Shown: positions 14,736 to 20,745 of the stretch, in pieces | Layout of the letters: the number at the start of each line of letters is the position of its first letter | Numbering within the stretch: the first letter of the stretch is position 1 | Assembly (NCBI GenBank): GCA_002280485.1 | Contig: NCED01000026.1 | Coordinates: 1-20,745, forward strand | Length of the DNA: 20,745 nt | Reading direction: 5' to 3' | Origin: Caulobacterales bacterium 32-69-10 | GTDB taxonomy: Bacteria > Pseudomonadota > Alphaproteobacteria > Caulobacterales > Caulobacteraceae | Program-made: the position numbers and the translations under genes | The notes under the pieces: model-generated | What the model saw: the letters and a program-made list of their open reading frames with translations, nothing else | Told to the model about the DNA's origin: nothing | The model's database searches: none

Positions 14736-16754
14736 ATGCGCAACGCCCTGTTTTTCGCCGCCAGCCTGACGGCCCTGGCCGCCGCGACCACCGCCCAGGC
14801 GCAGGCCTCGGCGGACACGGACGCCGGCGCGATCGCCGAGGTGGTGGTCACCAGCGGCCCCCTGCCGGTGTCGCTGGATTCCGCCACGACCCACGTTGAG
14901 ATCCTCGGCCGCGGCCAGCTCGACCTCAAGCCGCCGGCGGGCCTGGGCGACACCCTGGCCGACGTGCCGGGCCTTCGCTCCACCGCTTTCGGTCCGGGCG
15001 CCAGCCGCCCGGTGATCCGGGGCCTGTCCGGCGCGCGGGTGCTTGTGCTGCAGAACGGGGTCGGCATGGTCGACGCCTCGACCCTGTCGCCTGACCACGC
15101 CGTGGCCTCCGACCCCGCCGAGGCGACCCGCATCGAGATCCTGCGCGGCCCCTCCACCCTGGCCTATGGCGGCTCCGGCATCGGCGGGGTGGTCAACATC
15201 ATCGACGAGCGCGTGCCGACCCACGCGCCGGCCAAGCCCGTGGAGGGCCGCGTCTCCGCCTCCTACGGCAGCGTCGACGACAATCGCGCCGTGTCCGGCG
15301 GGCTTACCTTCGGCCAGGGCCCGATCGTGTTCACCTTCGACGGCGCGACGCGCCAGAGCGACGACTACAAGGTCCCGGTCAATCCCGTGTCCGACCGGCT
15401 GGCGGCGGACCTCGGCGTCATGGCCCTGCCGGACCGCAAGGTCCTCAACACCGACGTGAAGGTCGACACCTACGGCGGCGGCGTCTCCTACGTCCATTCC
15501 CGCGGCTTCGTCGGCGTCTCTGTCAAGCGCACCGGAACCGACTATGGCGTTCCCTACGCCCAGATCTCGCCCGAGGACCCAGACGCCGAAGGCCCCGTCG
15601 GCATCAGCCTGCGCCAGAGCCGCTACGATCTGCGCGCCGAGCAGCAGGTGGACTTCGGGCCGTTCGCCAAGGTCCGCGCCAACCTCGGCCACGCCGACTA
15701 CCACCACGAGGAGATCGAGCGGGCCACGGGCGATGTCGGGACCCAGTTCCTCTCCAGCGGGACCGAGGGCCGGCTGGAGCTGGTCCAGAAGGATCGCGGC
15801 GGCTGGCAGGGCGCAGTGGGCTTCCAGGGGCTGAAGCGCGACCTCGAGGCCATCGGCGACGAGGCCTTCATTCCGCCGGTGAAGGTGGAGGAGGGCGGCG
15901 TCTTCATCCTGCAGCGCTATGAGCGGCCGACCTGGGGCGTCGAGGGGGGGCTGCGCCTCGACAACCGCCGGCTGAAGACCGCGACCGACAGTCGGTCGTT
16001 CACCAACGGCTCCTTCTCCGCCGGGGTCTTCGCGCGCCCGGGCCAGGACTGGTTCCTGGCGCTCAGCCTCGCCCACAACCGCCGCGCCCCCACCGAGCTC
16101 GAACTGTTCGCCGACGGTCCGCACCCGGGGACCAACGCCTTCGAGATCGGCGATCCGACCTTGACCTCGGAGACGGTGAATTCAGCCGAGGTCACGGCCC
16201 GCTATGCGACGGGAAACCTGCGCATCGAGGGCCACGCCTTCGTCGCGCGCTACGACGGCTTCATCGACGCGCGGCCCGACGGGACGGTGGAGGACGGCCT
16301 GGCGGTGTTCCGCCACGTCCAGATCGACGCCGATTTCGTCGGGGCCGAGGCCGAGGGCGCCTGGACTTTCTGGCGTTCCGGCGCGCGGAGCCTGGCCCTG
16401 GAGGGCAGCTTCGACTGGGTGCGCGGCTCCAGCGACGCCGGCCCGCCGGCGCGCATCCCGCCGTGGAGCGGGGCCGCGCGGCTGGTCTACGCCGACGGCC
16501 GCTTCGGGGCCGAGGCCGAGCTGCGCCACGTCGCGACCCAGAACCGCACCGCCGCCTTCGAGACCTCCACGGACGGCTACGAACTGGTCAATCTGACCGC
16601 CTCGGTGAGGCCCTGGTCGGCCCGGGCGGTCCGCTTCTTCGTCGAGGGCCGCAACCTGGCCAACGTCGAGGCCCGCGAGCACGTGTCGTTCCTGAAGAAC
16701 ATCGCCCCCCTTCCGGGCCGTTCCTTCCGGGTCGGCATGTCGGCAAACTTCTGA
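14736..16754 (+). CDS. TonB-dependent receptor, ZnuD-like (zinc uptake)
   Basis: A 672-residue outer-membrane receptor. A Sec signal peptide covers about residues 1-24 (FFAASLTALAAATTAQAQA), followed by a TonB-box-like EVVVTS (35-40). The plug domain (about 45-160) has SRPVIRGLSGARVLVLQNG, TLSPDHAVASDP and RIEILRGPSTLAYGGSGIGGVVN. These segments resemble Neisseria ZnuD. A 22-strand barrel follows and ends in Phe (VGMSANF). The segment HADYHHEEIE (319-328) puts two His and two Glu together in the barrel region. Role by family and context: TonB-driven uptake of zinc or a zinc complex, derepressed under zinc limitation through the Zur box 28 bases upstream. The ATG has GGAGG five bases upstream. 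A SapC-family gene follows. Confidence 0.92.
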   Translation: MRNALFFAASLTALAAATTAQAQASADTDAGAIAEVVVTSGPLPVSLDSATTHVEILGRGQLDLKPPAGLGDTLADVPGLRSTAFGPGASRPVIRGLSGARVLVLQNGVGMVDASTLSPDHAVASDPAEATRIEILRGPSTLAYGGSGIGGVVNIIDERVPTHAPAKPVEGRVSASYGSVDDNRAVSGGLTFGQGPIVFTFDGATRQSDDYKVPVNPVSDRLAADLGVMALPDRKVLNTDVKVDTYGGGVSYVHSRGFVGVSVKRTGTDYGVPYAQISPEDPDAEGPVGISLRQSRYDLRAEQQVDFGPFAKVRANLGHADYHHEEIERATGDVGTQFLSSGTEGRLELVQKDRGGWQGAVGFQGLKRDLEAIGDEAFIPPVKVEEGGVFILQRYERPTWGVEGGLRLDNRRLKTATDSRSFTNGSFSAGVFARPGQDWFLALSLAHNRRAPTELELFADGPHPGTNAFEIGDPTLTSETVNSAEVTARYATGNLRIEGHAFVARYDGFIDARPDGTVEDGLAVFRHVQIDADFVGAEAEGAWTFWRSGARSLALEGSFDWVRGSSDAGPPARIPPWSGAARLVYADGRFGAEAELRHVATQNRTAAFETSTDGYELVNLTASVRPWSARAVRFFVEGRNLANVEAREHVSFLKNIAPLPGRSFRVGMSANF

Positions 16755-16774
16755 CGCCTGCGGCGGCGCGCCGT

Positions 16775-16803
16775 TTGCCCCGGTCTGGCCGATCCGCTAG
16801 GAA
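16775..16803 (+). promoter_or_regulatory. Candidate promoter of the SapC-family gene
   Basis: TTGCCC (16775-16780), a 15-base spacer and GCTAGGAA (16796-16803), which matches 5 of 7 defined positions of the GCTANAWC -10 consensus. It would allow expression of the SapC-family gene independently of the upstream Zur-controlled receptor. Weak evidence. Confidence 0.28.
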
Positions 16804-16837
16804 ACGCCAAACCCCAGGGATCAGAGACGCACTTCCA

Positions 16838-17626
16838 ATGGAAAAATCCGCACTGCCGCAAGGCGAAATCTCCGGCACCGTGCTGCTCTACTCGCGACCG
16901 GAGCCGCTGAACCCCGACCTCCACGGCAAGCTCGGCGTCAAGCGCCAGGACAATCCGTTCGGCTTCGCCGCCACCACCCACCTGATCCCGCTCACCGTCA
17001 CCGAGTTCCAGCCGGCGTCGATCAGCTATCCGATCATCTTCGTCGGCGACGAGTACACCCCGGTGGCGGTGATGGGCCTCAAGGAGGGCGAGAACCTGTT
17101 CATCTCCCCCAACGGCGCCCAGGACCCCGACGCCTATATCCCCGCCTACATCCGCCGCTATCCGTTCGTGTTCGCCAACGACCAGACGAGCGACCGGATG
17201 ATCCTGTGCATCGATCGCGGCGCCAGCATCTTCGACGAGAAGGGCGGCGACCAGCCCCTGTTCGTCGGCTCCGAGCCCAGCGACTACACCAAGGCCGCGA
17301 TGGACTTCTGCCGCGAGTTCGAGAACGAGCGCCACCGCACCGACGACTTCGTGAAGGTGCTGCGCGACGCCGACCTGTTCGAGGTCAAGCAGGCCATGTT
17401 CACCCCCCGCGCGCCCGACGGCACGGCCGGCGAGCCGCAGATGCTGGCGGAATATTTCGCCGTCTCGGAAGAGAAGCTGGCCAAGCTGCCCAAGGAAAAG
17501 GTGCTCGAGCTGTTCGAGAACGGCGCCTTGATGCAGATCTATTCCAGCATGGTGTCGCTGCTGAACTGGGAGCGCCTGCTGACTCGCGCGATGACCCGCC
17601 AGACCGCCGCGGCCAACCTGAACTAG
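16838..17626 (+). CDS. SapC family protein
   Basis: A 262-residue soluble protein with the layout of the SapC family: LGVKRQDNPFGFAATTHLIPLTVTEF near the start (about 33-58), SYPIIFVGDEYTPVAVMGL (68-86), AYIPAYIRRYPFVFA and MILCIDRGAS. A helical C-terminal half ends in SMVSLLNWERLLTRAM. The name comes from a Campylobacter S-layer locus; the biochemical function is not established. In Caulobacter-type bacteria such genes often sit beside TonB-dependent receptors, as here, which suggests a link to receptor-driven nutrient uptake; that is inference. The ATG at 16838 begins the family-like sequence; the open frame upstream runs through the receptor's 3' end and is not coding. The ribosome-binding site is weak. 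Confidence 0.88.
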   Translation: MEKSALPQGEISGTVLLYSRPEPLNPDLHGKLGVKRQDNPFGFAATTHLIPLTVTEFQPASISYPIIFVGDEYTPVAVMGLKEGENLFISPNGAQDPDAYIPAYIRRYPFVFANDQTSDRMILCIDRGASIFDEKGGDQPLFVGSEPSDYTKAAMDFCREFENERHRTDDFVKVLRDADLFEVKQAMFTPRAPDGTAGEPQMLAEYFAVSEEKLAKLPKEKVLELFENGALMQIYSSMVSLLNWERLLTRAMTRQTAAANLN

Positions 17627-17630
17627 AGCC

Positions 17631-18026
17631 TCAACGGCGCGCGAAGACGGAGCGGGTCAGGCAGGAGAAGACCAGCCGGCCTGCTTCGTCGAGCAGGTCG
17701 TGCTGGGCGATGATCAGGCCCTTGTCGTCGCCGACGGGGTCCTTGCCCAGCACGGTCATCCGCCCGCGCAGCAACTCACCCGACGGCGGCCTGCGCATCC
17801 AGCGCAGGGCGTCGACGGCCAGGCGCTTGGTCTGGGCCCACTCCCCAGCCGCCTCGGCGTCCATCCGGCTCCACAGGGCGTAGAGGAAAGATTCCGGCGC
17901 GCCCTCTTCCGGGGTCCAGCTGGGGACGAAGACGCGGCAGAACTGGTCCAGGGCCCGGCCGTCGATCGGCGCGACGCCGAGCGACAGGACCTGTCCGACT
18001 TCCAGATCGTCGAAATGAGCGGTCAC
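17631..18026 (-). CDS. MaoC-like hotdog domain protein
   Basis: A 131-residue protein of single-hotdog size. The N-terminal DDLEVGQVLSLG is the usual opening of MaoC-like dehydratase domains, and the C-terminal half (LRGRMTVLGKDPVGDDKG, then DEAGRLVFSCLTRSVF) fits the central strands of the fold. The Asp-x4-His hydratase motif is not visible; the matching stretch reads VFVPSWTPEEGAPESFLYALWSRM, so hydratase activity is doubtful and a binding or thioesterase-like role is possible. I chose the GTG at 18026, which has AGGGA seven bases upstream; an ATG at 18056 would add ten residues but lacks a ribosome-binding site. It is convergent with the SapC-family gene, with four bases between. Confidence 0.65.
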   Translation of the reverse strand: MTAHFDDLEVGQVLSLGVAPIDGRALDQFCRVFVPSWTPEEGAPESFLYALWSRMDAEAAGEWAQTKRLAVDALRWMRRPPSGELLRGRMTVLGKDPVGDDKGLIIAQHDLLDEAGRLVFSCLTRSVFARR

Positions 18027-18171
18027 CAGCGATTCCCTTGGTTGCCCGGCGATCATGGCGGCCGGACGCCGCGCTCACAACACCGTCGTTCTGGGGCGGG
18101 TCGTTCTGGGGCCGAACGGCGCCGCGCCCGGGGCTGACGCCAGGGGCGGCGTCCGTGCTATCCTATCCGCC

Positions 18172-20346
18172 ATGAGACACACCCTCGTCCGGGCCCTGGC
18201 GGCGGCCCTGCTCGTCGCGGTCGGCGCTTCCAGCGCCAATTCCGCCCCCGCCAAGACCGAGCACCTGGAAGTCGAGCTCGCGCCCCAGACCAGCGCGGCC
18301 GTTCCCGGCTCGACGATCTATATCGCGCTGAAGCAGAAGATCGCCCCTGGCTGGCATACCTACTGGCGCAATCCGGGCGACGCGGGCCAGGCGACCCAGA
18401 TCACCTGGGAGCTGCCCCCGGGCTGGACGGCGGGCGAGATCGTGTGGCCGACACCGCAGCGGTTCGTGACCGGCCCGCTGATGAACTATGTCTATGCCAA
18501 TGAGGTCTATCTGCCGGTCCCGGTCGCGGTGCCGGCCGACGCCAAGCCGGGCCAGACGGTCAATATCAAGGCCAAGGCCGACTTCCTCGTCTGCGCCGAG
18601 ATCTGCATCCCCGAATCCACCGACCTCAGCCTCGACCTGCCCATTTCGGCGGGCGCGGCCCCCCTGAACCCGACGTTCGGCGACGCGATCGCCAAGACGC
18701 TCGCCGCGGCCCCGAAGGCCGAGGGCATACCGGCTGTGTTCAGCTTCGACGGGACGGCGGTCAAGCTGGCCGTCACCGGCCCGCTGGTGGCCGGCGCCGA
18801 CGTCAGGAACGCCTATTTCTACCCCGACGACGGCGCCTCGCTGGAGCACGTCAAGGTCCAGAAGGCCGAGCGCGGTCCGGACGGCCTGACCCTGACCCTG
18901 GCCCCCGGCCAGGCCTTCATGGAGGGCAAGACCCCGGCCGAGATGATCGGCGTGCTCGCCCTCGACGAGGCGGCCTATGTCATCGAGGCGCAGCCGGGCC
19001 CGCTTCCGGCCGGCGCGGCGGGACTCACCCCCGCCTTGGCCACCACCAACCCCGACGGCACGGCCCTGGCCGGCGCCGCCGCGGGCGAAGCTTCGGCGGC
19101 CGGCGGCGCGGGCATGGGCCTGCTGACCGCCGCCGCCTTCGCCTTCATCGGCGGGCTGATCCTCAACCTGATGCCCTGCGTCTTCCCGGTCCTGTCGCTC
19201 AAGGCCTCGGCCCTGGCCCGTCACGCCGAGCATCCCGGCTCGGCCCGGGCGGAGGGCCTGGCCTTCCTGGTCGGCGTGGTGGCGACCTTCCTGATCCTGG
19301 CCGGCCTGCTGCTCGCCGCCCGCGCCGCCGGCCAGGCGGTGGGCTGGGGCTTCCAGCTGCAGTCGCCCATCGTGGTGGCCGGGCTGGCCCTGCTGATGCT
19401 GCTGGTCGGCCTCAACCTGTCGGGCCTGTTCGAGATCGGGACCTCGGTTCAGGGCGCCGGATCGGGCCTGACCACCAAGAGGGGGCTGGCCGGCGCCTTC
19501 TTCACCGGCGCCCTGGCCGTCGTCGTGGCCGCCCCCTGCACGGCGCCCTTCATGGCCGGCGCGATCGGCTGGGCGGCGACCCAGCCCCCGGCCGCGGCCC
19601 TGCTGGTGTTCCTGTTCCTGGGCCTGGGTCTGGCCGCGCCCTTCACCGCCCTGTCCTTCGCGCCCGGGCTGTTCAAGAAGCTGCCCAAGCCGGGCGGCTG
19701 GATGGAGGGCTTCCGCAAGGTCCTGGCCTTCCCGATGTACGGGGCCGCCGCCTGGCTGGCCTGGGTGTTCGCGGTCCAGGCCGGGCCCAACGCCCTGCCG
19801 TTCCTGTTCGCCGCCGCCATCCTGGTCGCCTTCGCCGCCTGGACCTTCGGGGTCGGGCAGAGGGCCGACAAGCCGGGCCTGCCCCGCGGCGCCGCCGCCG
19901 TGGCCATGGTGCTGGCCCTGCCGCTGCTGTGGGTCGGCGCCCAGATGAGCGCCCCCGCCCTGGCCGCTTCGACCGAGACCGCCGAGACGGGGCCGGGCAT
20001 TCCGACCGAGCCGTGGTCGCCGGAGCGGGTCGCGGCCCTGCAGGCCGAGGGCCGGCCGGTGTTCGTCGACTTCACCGCCGCCTGGTGCGTGACCTGCCAG
20101 GTCAATGAGCGCACCTCCCTGGCCGGCAAGCGCGTCGCCGACGCCTTCGCCAAGACGGGCGCCGTCTATCTCAAGGCCGACTGGACCAACCGCAACGACC
20201 AGATCGCCAAGGAACTGGCCAGCCACGGCCGCTCGGGCGTGCCGCTGTACCTGGTCTACGGCAAGGCGGGAGAGCCCGCGGTCCTGCCGCAGCTGCTCAC
20301 CGAGGGCGTGGTGTCCGCGGCGCTGGAGAAGGCCAAGGGGGCGTAG
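18172..20346 (+). CDS. DsbD/ScsB-type membrane thiol:disulfide interchange protein
   Basis: A 724-residue protein. A signal peptide (about 1-25) leads to a periplasmic N-terminal domain (about 30-300) with a CAEIC pair (C141, C145). A membrane domain of about eight helices (about 315-600) carries one cysteine in LNLMPCVFPV (C336) and one in VAAPCTAPF (C456). A C-terminal periplasmic thioredoxin domain has WCVTC (C639, C642) and the cis-proline region SGVPLYLVYG. These six are the only cysteines, that is, the three redox pairs expected for electron flow from cytoplasmic thioredoxin through the membrane to periplasmic thiol partners. The N-terminal domain resembles the ScsB type more than classical DsbD. 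The ATG at 18172 starts the signal peptide; the open frame upstream is not coding. No Shine-Dalgarno sequence is evident. Confidence 0.92.
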   Translation: MRHTLVRALAAALLVAVGASSANSAPAKTEHLEVELAPQTSAAVPGSTIYIALKQKIAPGWHTYWRNPGDAGQATQITWELPPGWTAGEIVWPTPQRFVTGPLMNYVYANEVYLPVPVAVPADAKPGQTVNIKAKADFLVCAEICIPESTDLSLDLPISAGAAPLNPTFGDAIAKTLAAAPKAEGIPAVFSFDGTAVKLAVTGPLVAGADVRNAYFYPDDGASLEHVKVQKAERGPDGLTLTLAPGQAFMEGKTPAEMIGVLALDEAAYVIEAQPGPLPAGAAGLTPALATTNPDGTALAGAAAGEASAAGGAGMGLLTAAAFAFIGGLILNLMPCVFPVLSLKASALARHAEHPGSARAEGLAFLVGVVATFLILAGLLLAARAAGQAVGWGFQLQSPIVVAGLALLMLLVGLNLSGLFEIGTSVQGAGSGLTTKRGLAGAFFTGALAVVVAAPCTAPFMAGAIGWAATQPPAAALLVFLFLGLGLAAPFTALSFAPGLFKKLPKPGGWMEGFRKVLAFPMYGAAAWLAWVFAVQAGPNALPFLFAAAILVAFAAWTFGVGQRADKPGLPRGAAAVAMVLALPLLWVGAQMSAPALAASTETAETGPGIPTEPWSPERVAALQAEGRPVFVDFTAAWCVTCQVNERTSLAGKRVADAFAKTGAVYLKADWTNRNDQIAKELASHGRSGVPLYLVYGKAGEPAVLPQLLTEGVVSAALEKAKGA

Positions 20347-20357
20347 CAGGTCCGAAA

Positions 20358-20445
20358 GCCTCGTCCTTCGACAGGCTCAGGATGAGGCTTTCTACTGCAC
20401 CGGCGTGGAATTCGGCCTCATCCTGAGCTTGTCGAAGGACGAGGC
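20358..20445. repeat. Paired palindromic intergenic repeat (REP/BIME-like)
   Basis: Two 31-base arms (20358-20388 and 20415-20445) are inverted copies that match at 30 of 31 positions, separated by 26 bases. Each arm is itself an imperfect hairpin (CCTCGTCC at one end, GGATGAGG at the other, one mismatch or wobble pair). I recognise the core CCTTCGACAAGCTCAGGAT as a repeat common in alphaproteobacterial intergenic regions. It sits between two convergent genes, 11 bases after the thiol-reductase stop codon and 8 bases before the next, so it may also end both transcripts. Confidence 0.85.
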
Positions 20446-20453
20446 CGCCGCAC

Positions 20454-20745
20454 TCACACCTCCGGCTGAGGCGGGGCGGTGATGACCTCGACGTTGTCGA
20501 CCAGCAGATAGGCCATGTCGCGCAGGGCGATTTCCTGGGTGGCCGGGGTGGCGGCCTTCATCAGCTCGTCAAGCTTCTTGGGCAGGTCCTGGCTGATGCC
20601 GCGCAGGATGCACTTCAGGTCGCCGTCGGTGCCGCGCTTGGCCAGCTCCAGGTGGCCCTTCATGTCGGCGTCCGACAGGGCGGCGACCTTCTTTTCGAAG
20701 CGGTCGAGCTTGCTCAGCGGCTTGGCCGCCTTGGCTTCCTCGCGG
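20454..20745 (-). CDS. Unrecognised protein, C-terminal 96 residues
   Basis: The frame is open to the window edge, so the 5' part is missing; an internal ATG at 20663 is not the likely start. The visible part is charged and helical: Lys/Ala/Glu-rich at first (KPLSKLDRFEKKVAALSD), then LKCILRGISQDLPKKLDELMKAA and a final segment ALRDMAYLLVDNVEVITAPP. There is no signal peptide, membrane helix or catalytic motif in this part. I do not recognise the family. Codon use (G or C at third positions) supports real coding. It converges on the thiol-reductase gene across the palindromic repeat. Confidence 0.7.
   Translation of the reverse strand, partial: REEAKAAKPLSKLDRFEKKVAALSDADMKGHLELAKRGTDGDLKCILRGISQDLPKKLDELMKAATPATQEIALRDMAYLLVDNVEVITAPPQPEV

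Noticed and set aside
18163..20226. A 687-codon open frame on the minus strand opposite the thiol-reductase gene
   Set aside because: It is antisense to a gene with clear domains, is made of Gly/Gln/Arg/Ala-rich low-complexity sequence, and follows from very high GC at third codon positions.

Overview
The window is 20.7 kb of very GC-rich, gene-dense chromosomal DNA. The gene content points to an alphaproteobacterium of the Caulobacterales type (Caulobacter or Phenylobacterium). Pointers are the OmpA-like protein with a long polyproline spacer, a Zur/ZnuD-like pair, a SapC-family protein beside a TonB-dependent receptor, a HisKA_2-type kinase with receiver partners, and an intergenic palindrome of a type I associate with these genomes. 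The organism assignment is inference. I see 19 protein-coding genes, two of them cut by the window edges, and no rRNA, tRNA, CRISPR array, insertion sequence or phage.

Layout. 1-640: 3' end of an OmpA-like outer-membrane protein and a strong terminator. 697-6682: a SAM-dependent methyltransferase, a GT4 glycosyltransferase, a secreted serralysin-type RTX metalloprotease, a GT-A-type glycosyltransferase and an NPPY-motif methyltransferase, arranged partly as convergent pairs with almost no spacer. 6731-10445: a signalling block. A stand-alone receiver is transcribed divergently from a three-gene operon encoding a CHASE3 membrane histidine kinase, a CheY-like receiver and a receiver-HisKA_2 hybrid kinase. 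10520-13184: a pentapeptide-repeat protein, a DUF488 protein and an alpha/beta hydrolase. 13181-14131: a tandem hotdog thioesterase-like protein. 14164-17626: a zinc-homeostasis locus. zur and a ZnuD-like receptor are divergent across a Zur-box-like palindrome, and a SapC-family gene follows. 17631-20346: a MaoC-like hotdog protein and a DsbD/ScsB-type membrane thiol reductase. 20358-20445: a paired palindromic repeat. 20454-end: 3' part of an unrecognised gene.

How the genes work together. The clearest functional unit is the zinc locus: Zur should repress both its own gene and the receptor when zinc is plentiful. The second unit is the phosphorelay block, which has two kinases and three receiver domains but no DNA-binding or enzymatic output, so its output must be encoded elsewhere. 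The remaining genes are single units that share stop-to-stop junctions.

I did not find a clearly new multi-gene system. The best candidates for a closer look are the output-less phosphorelay with helically phased repeats in its divergent promoter region, the zur/receptor control region with a second perfect palindrome, the duplicated header in the pentapeptide protein, and the paired palindrome near the right end.
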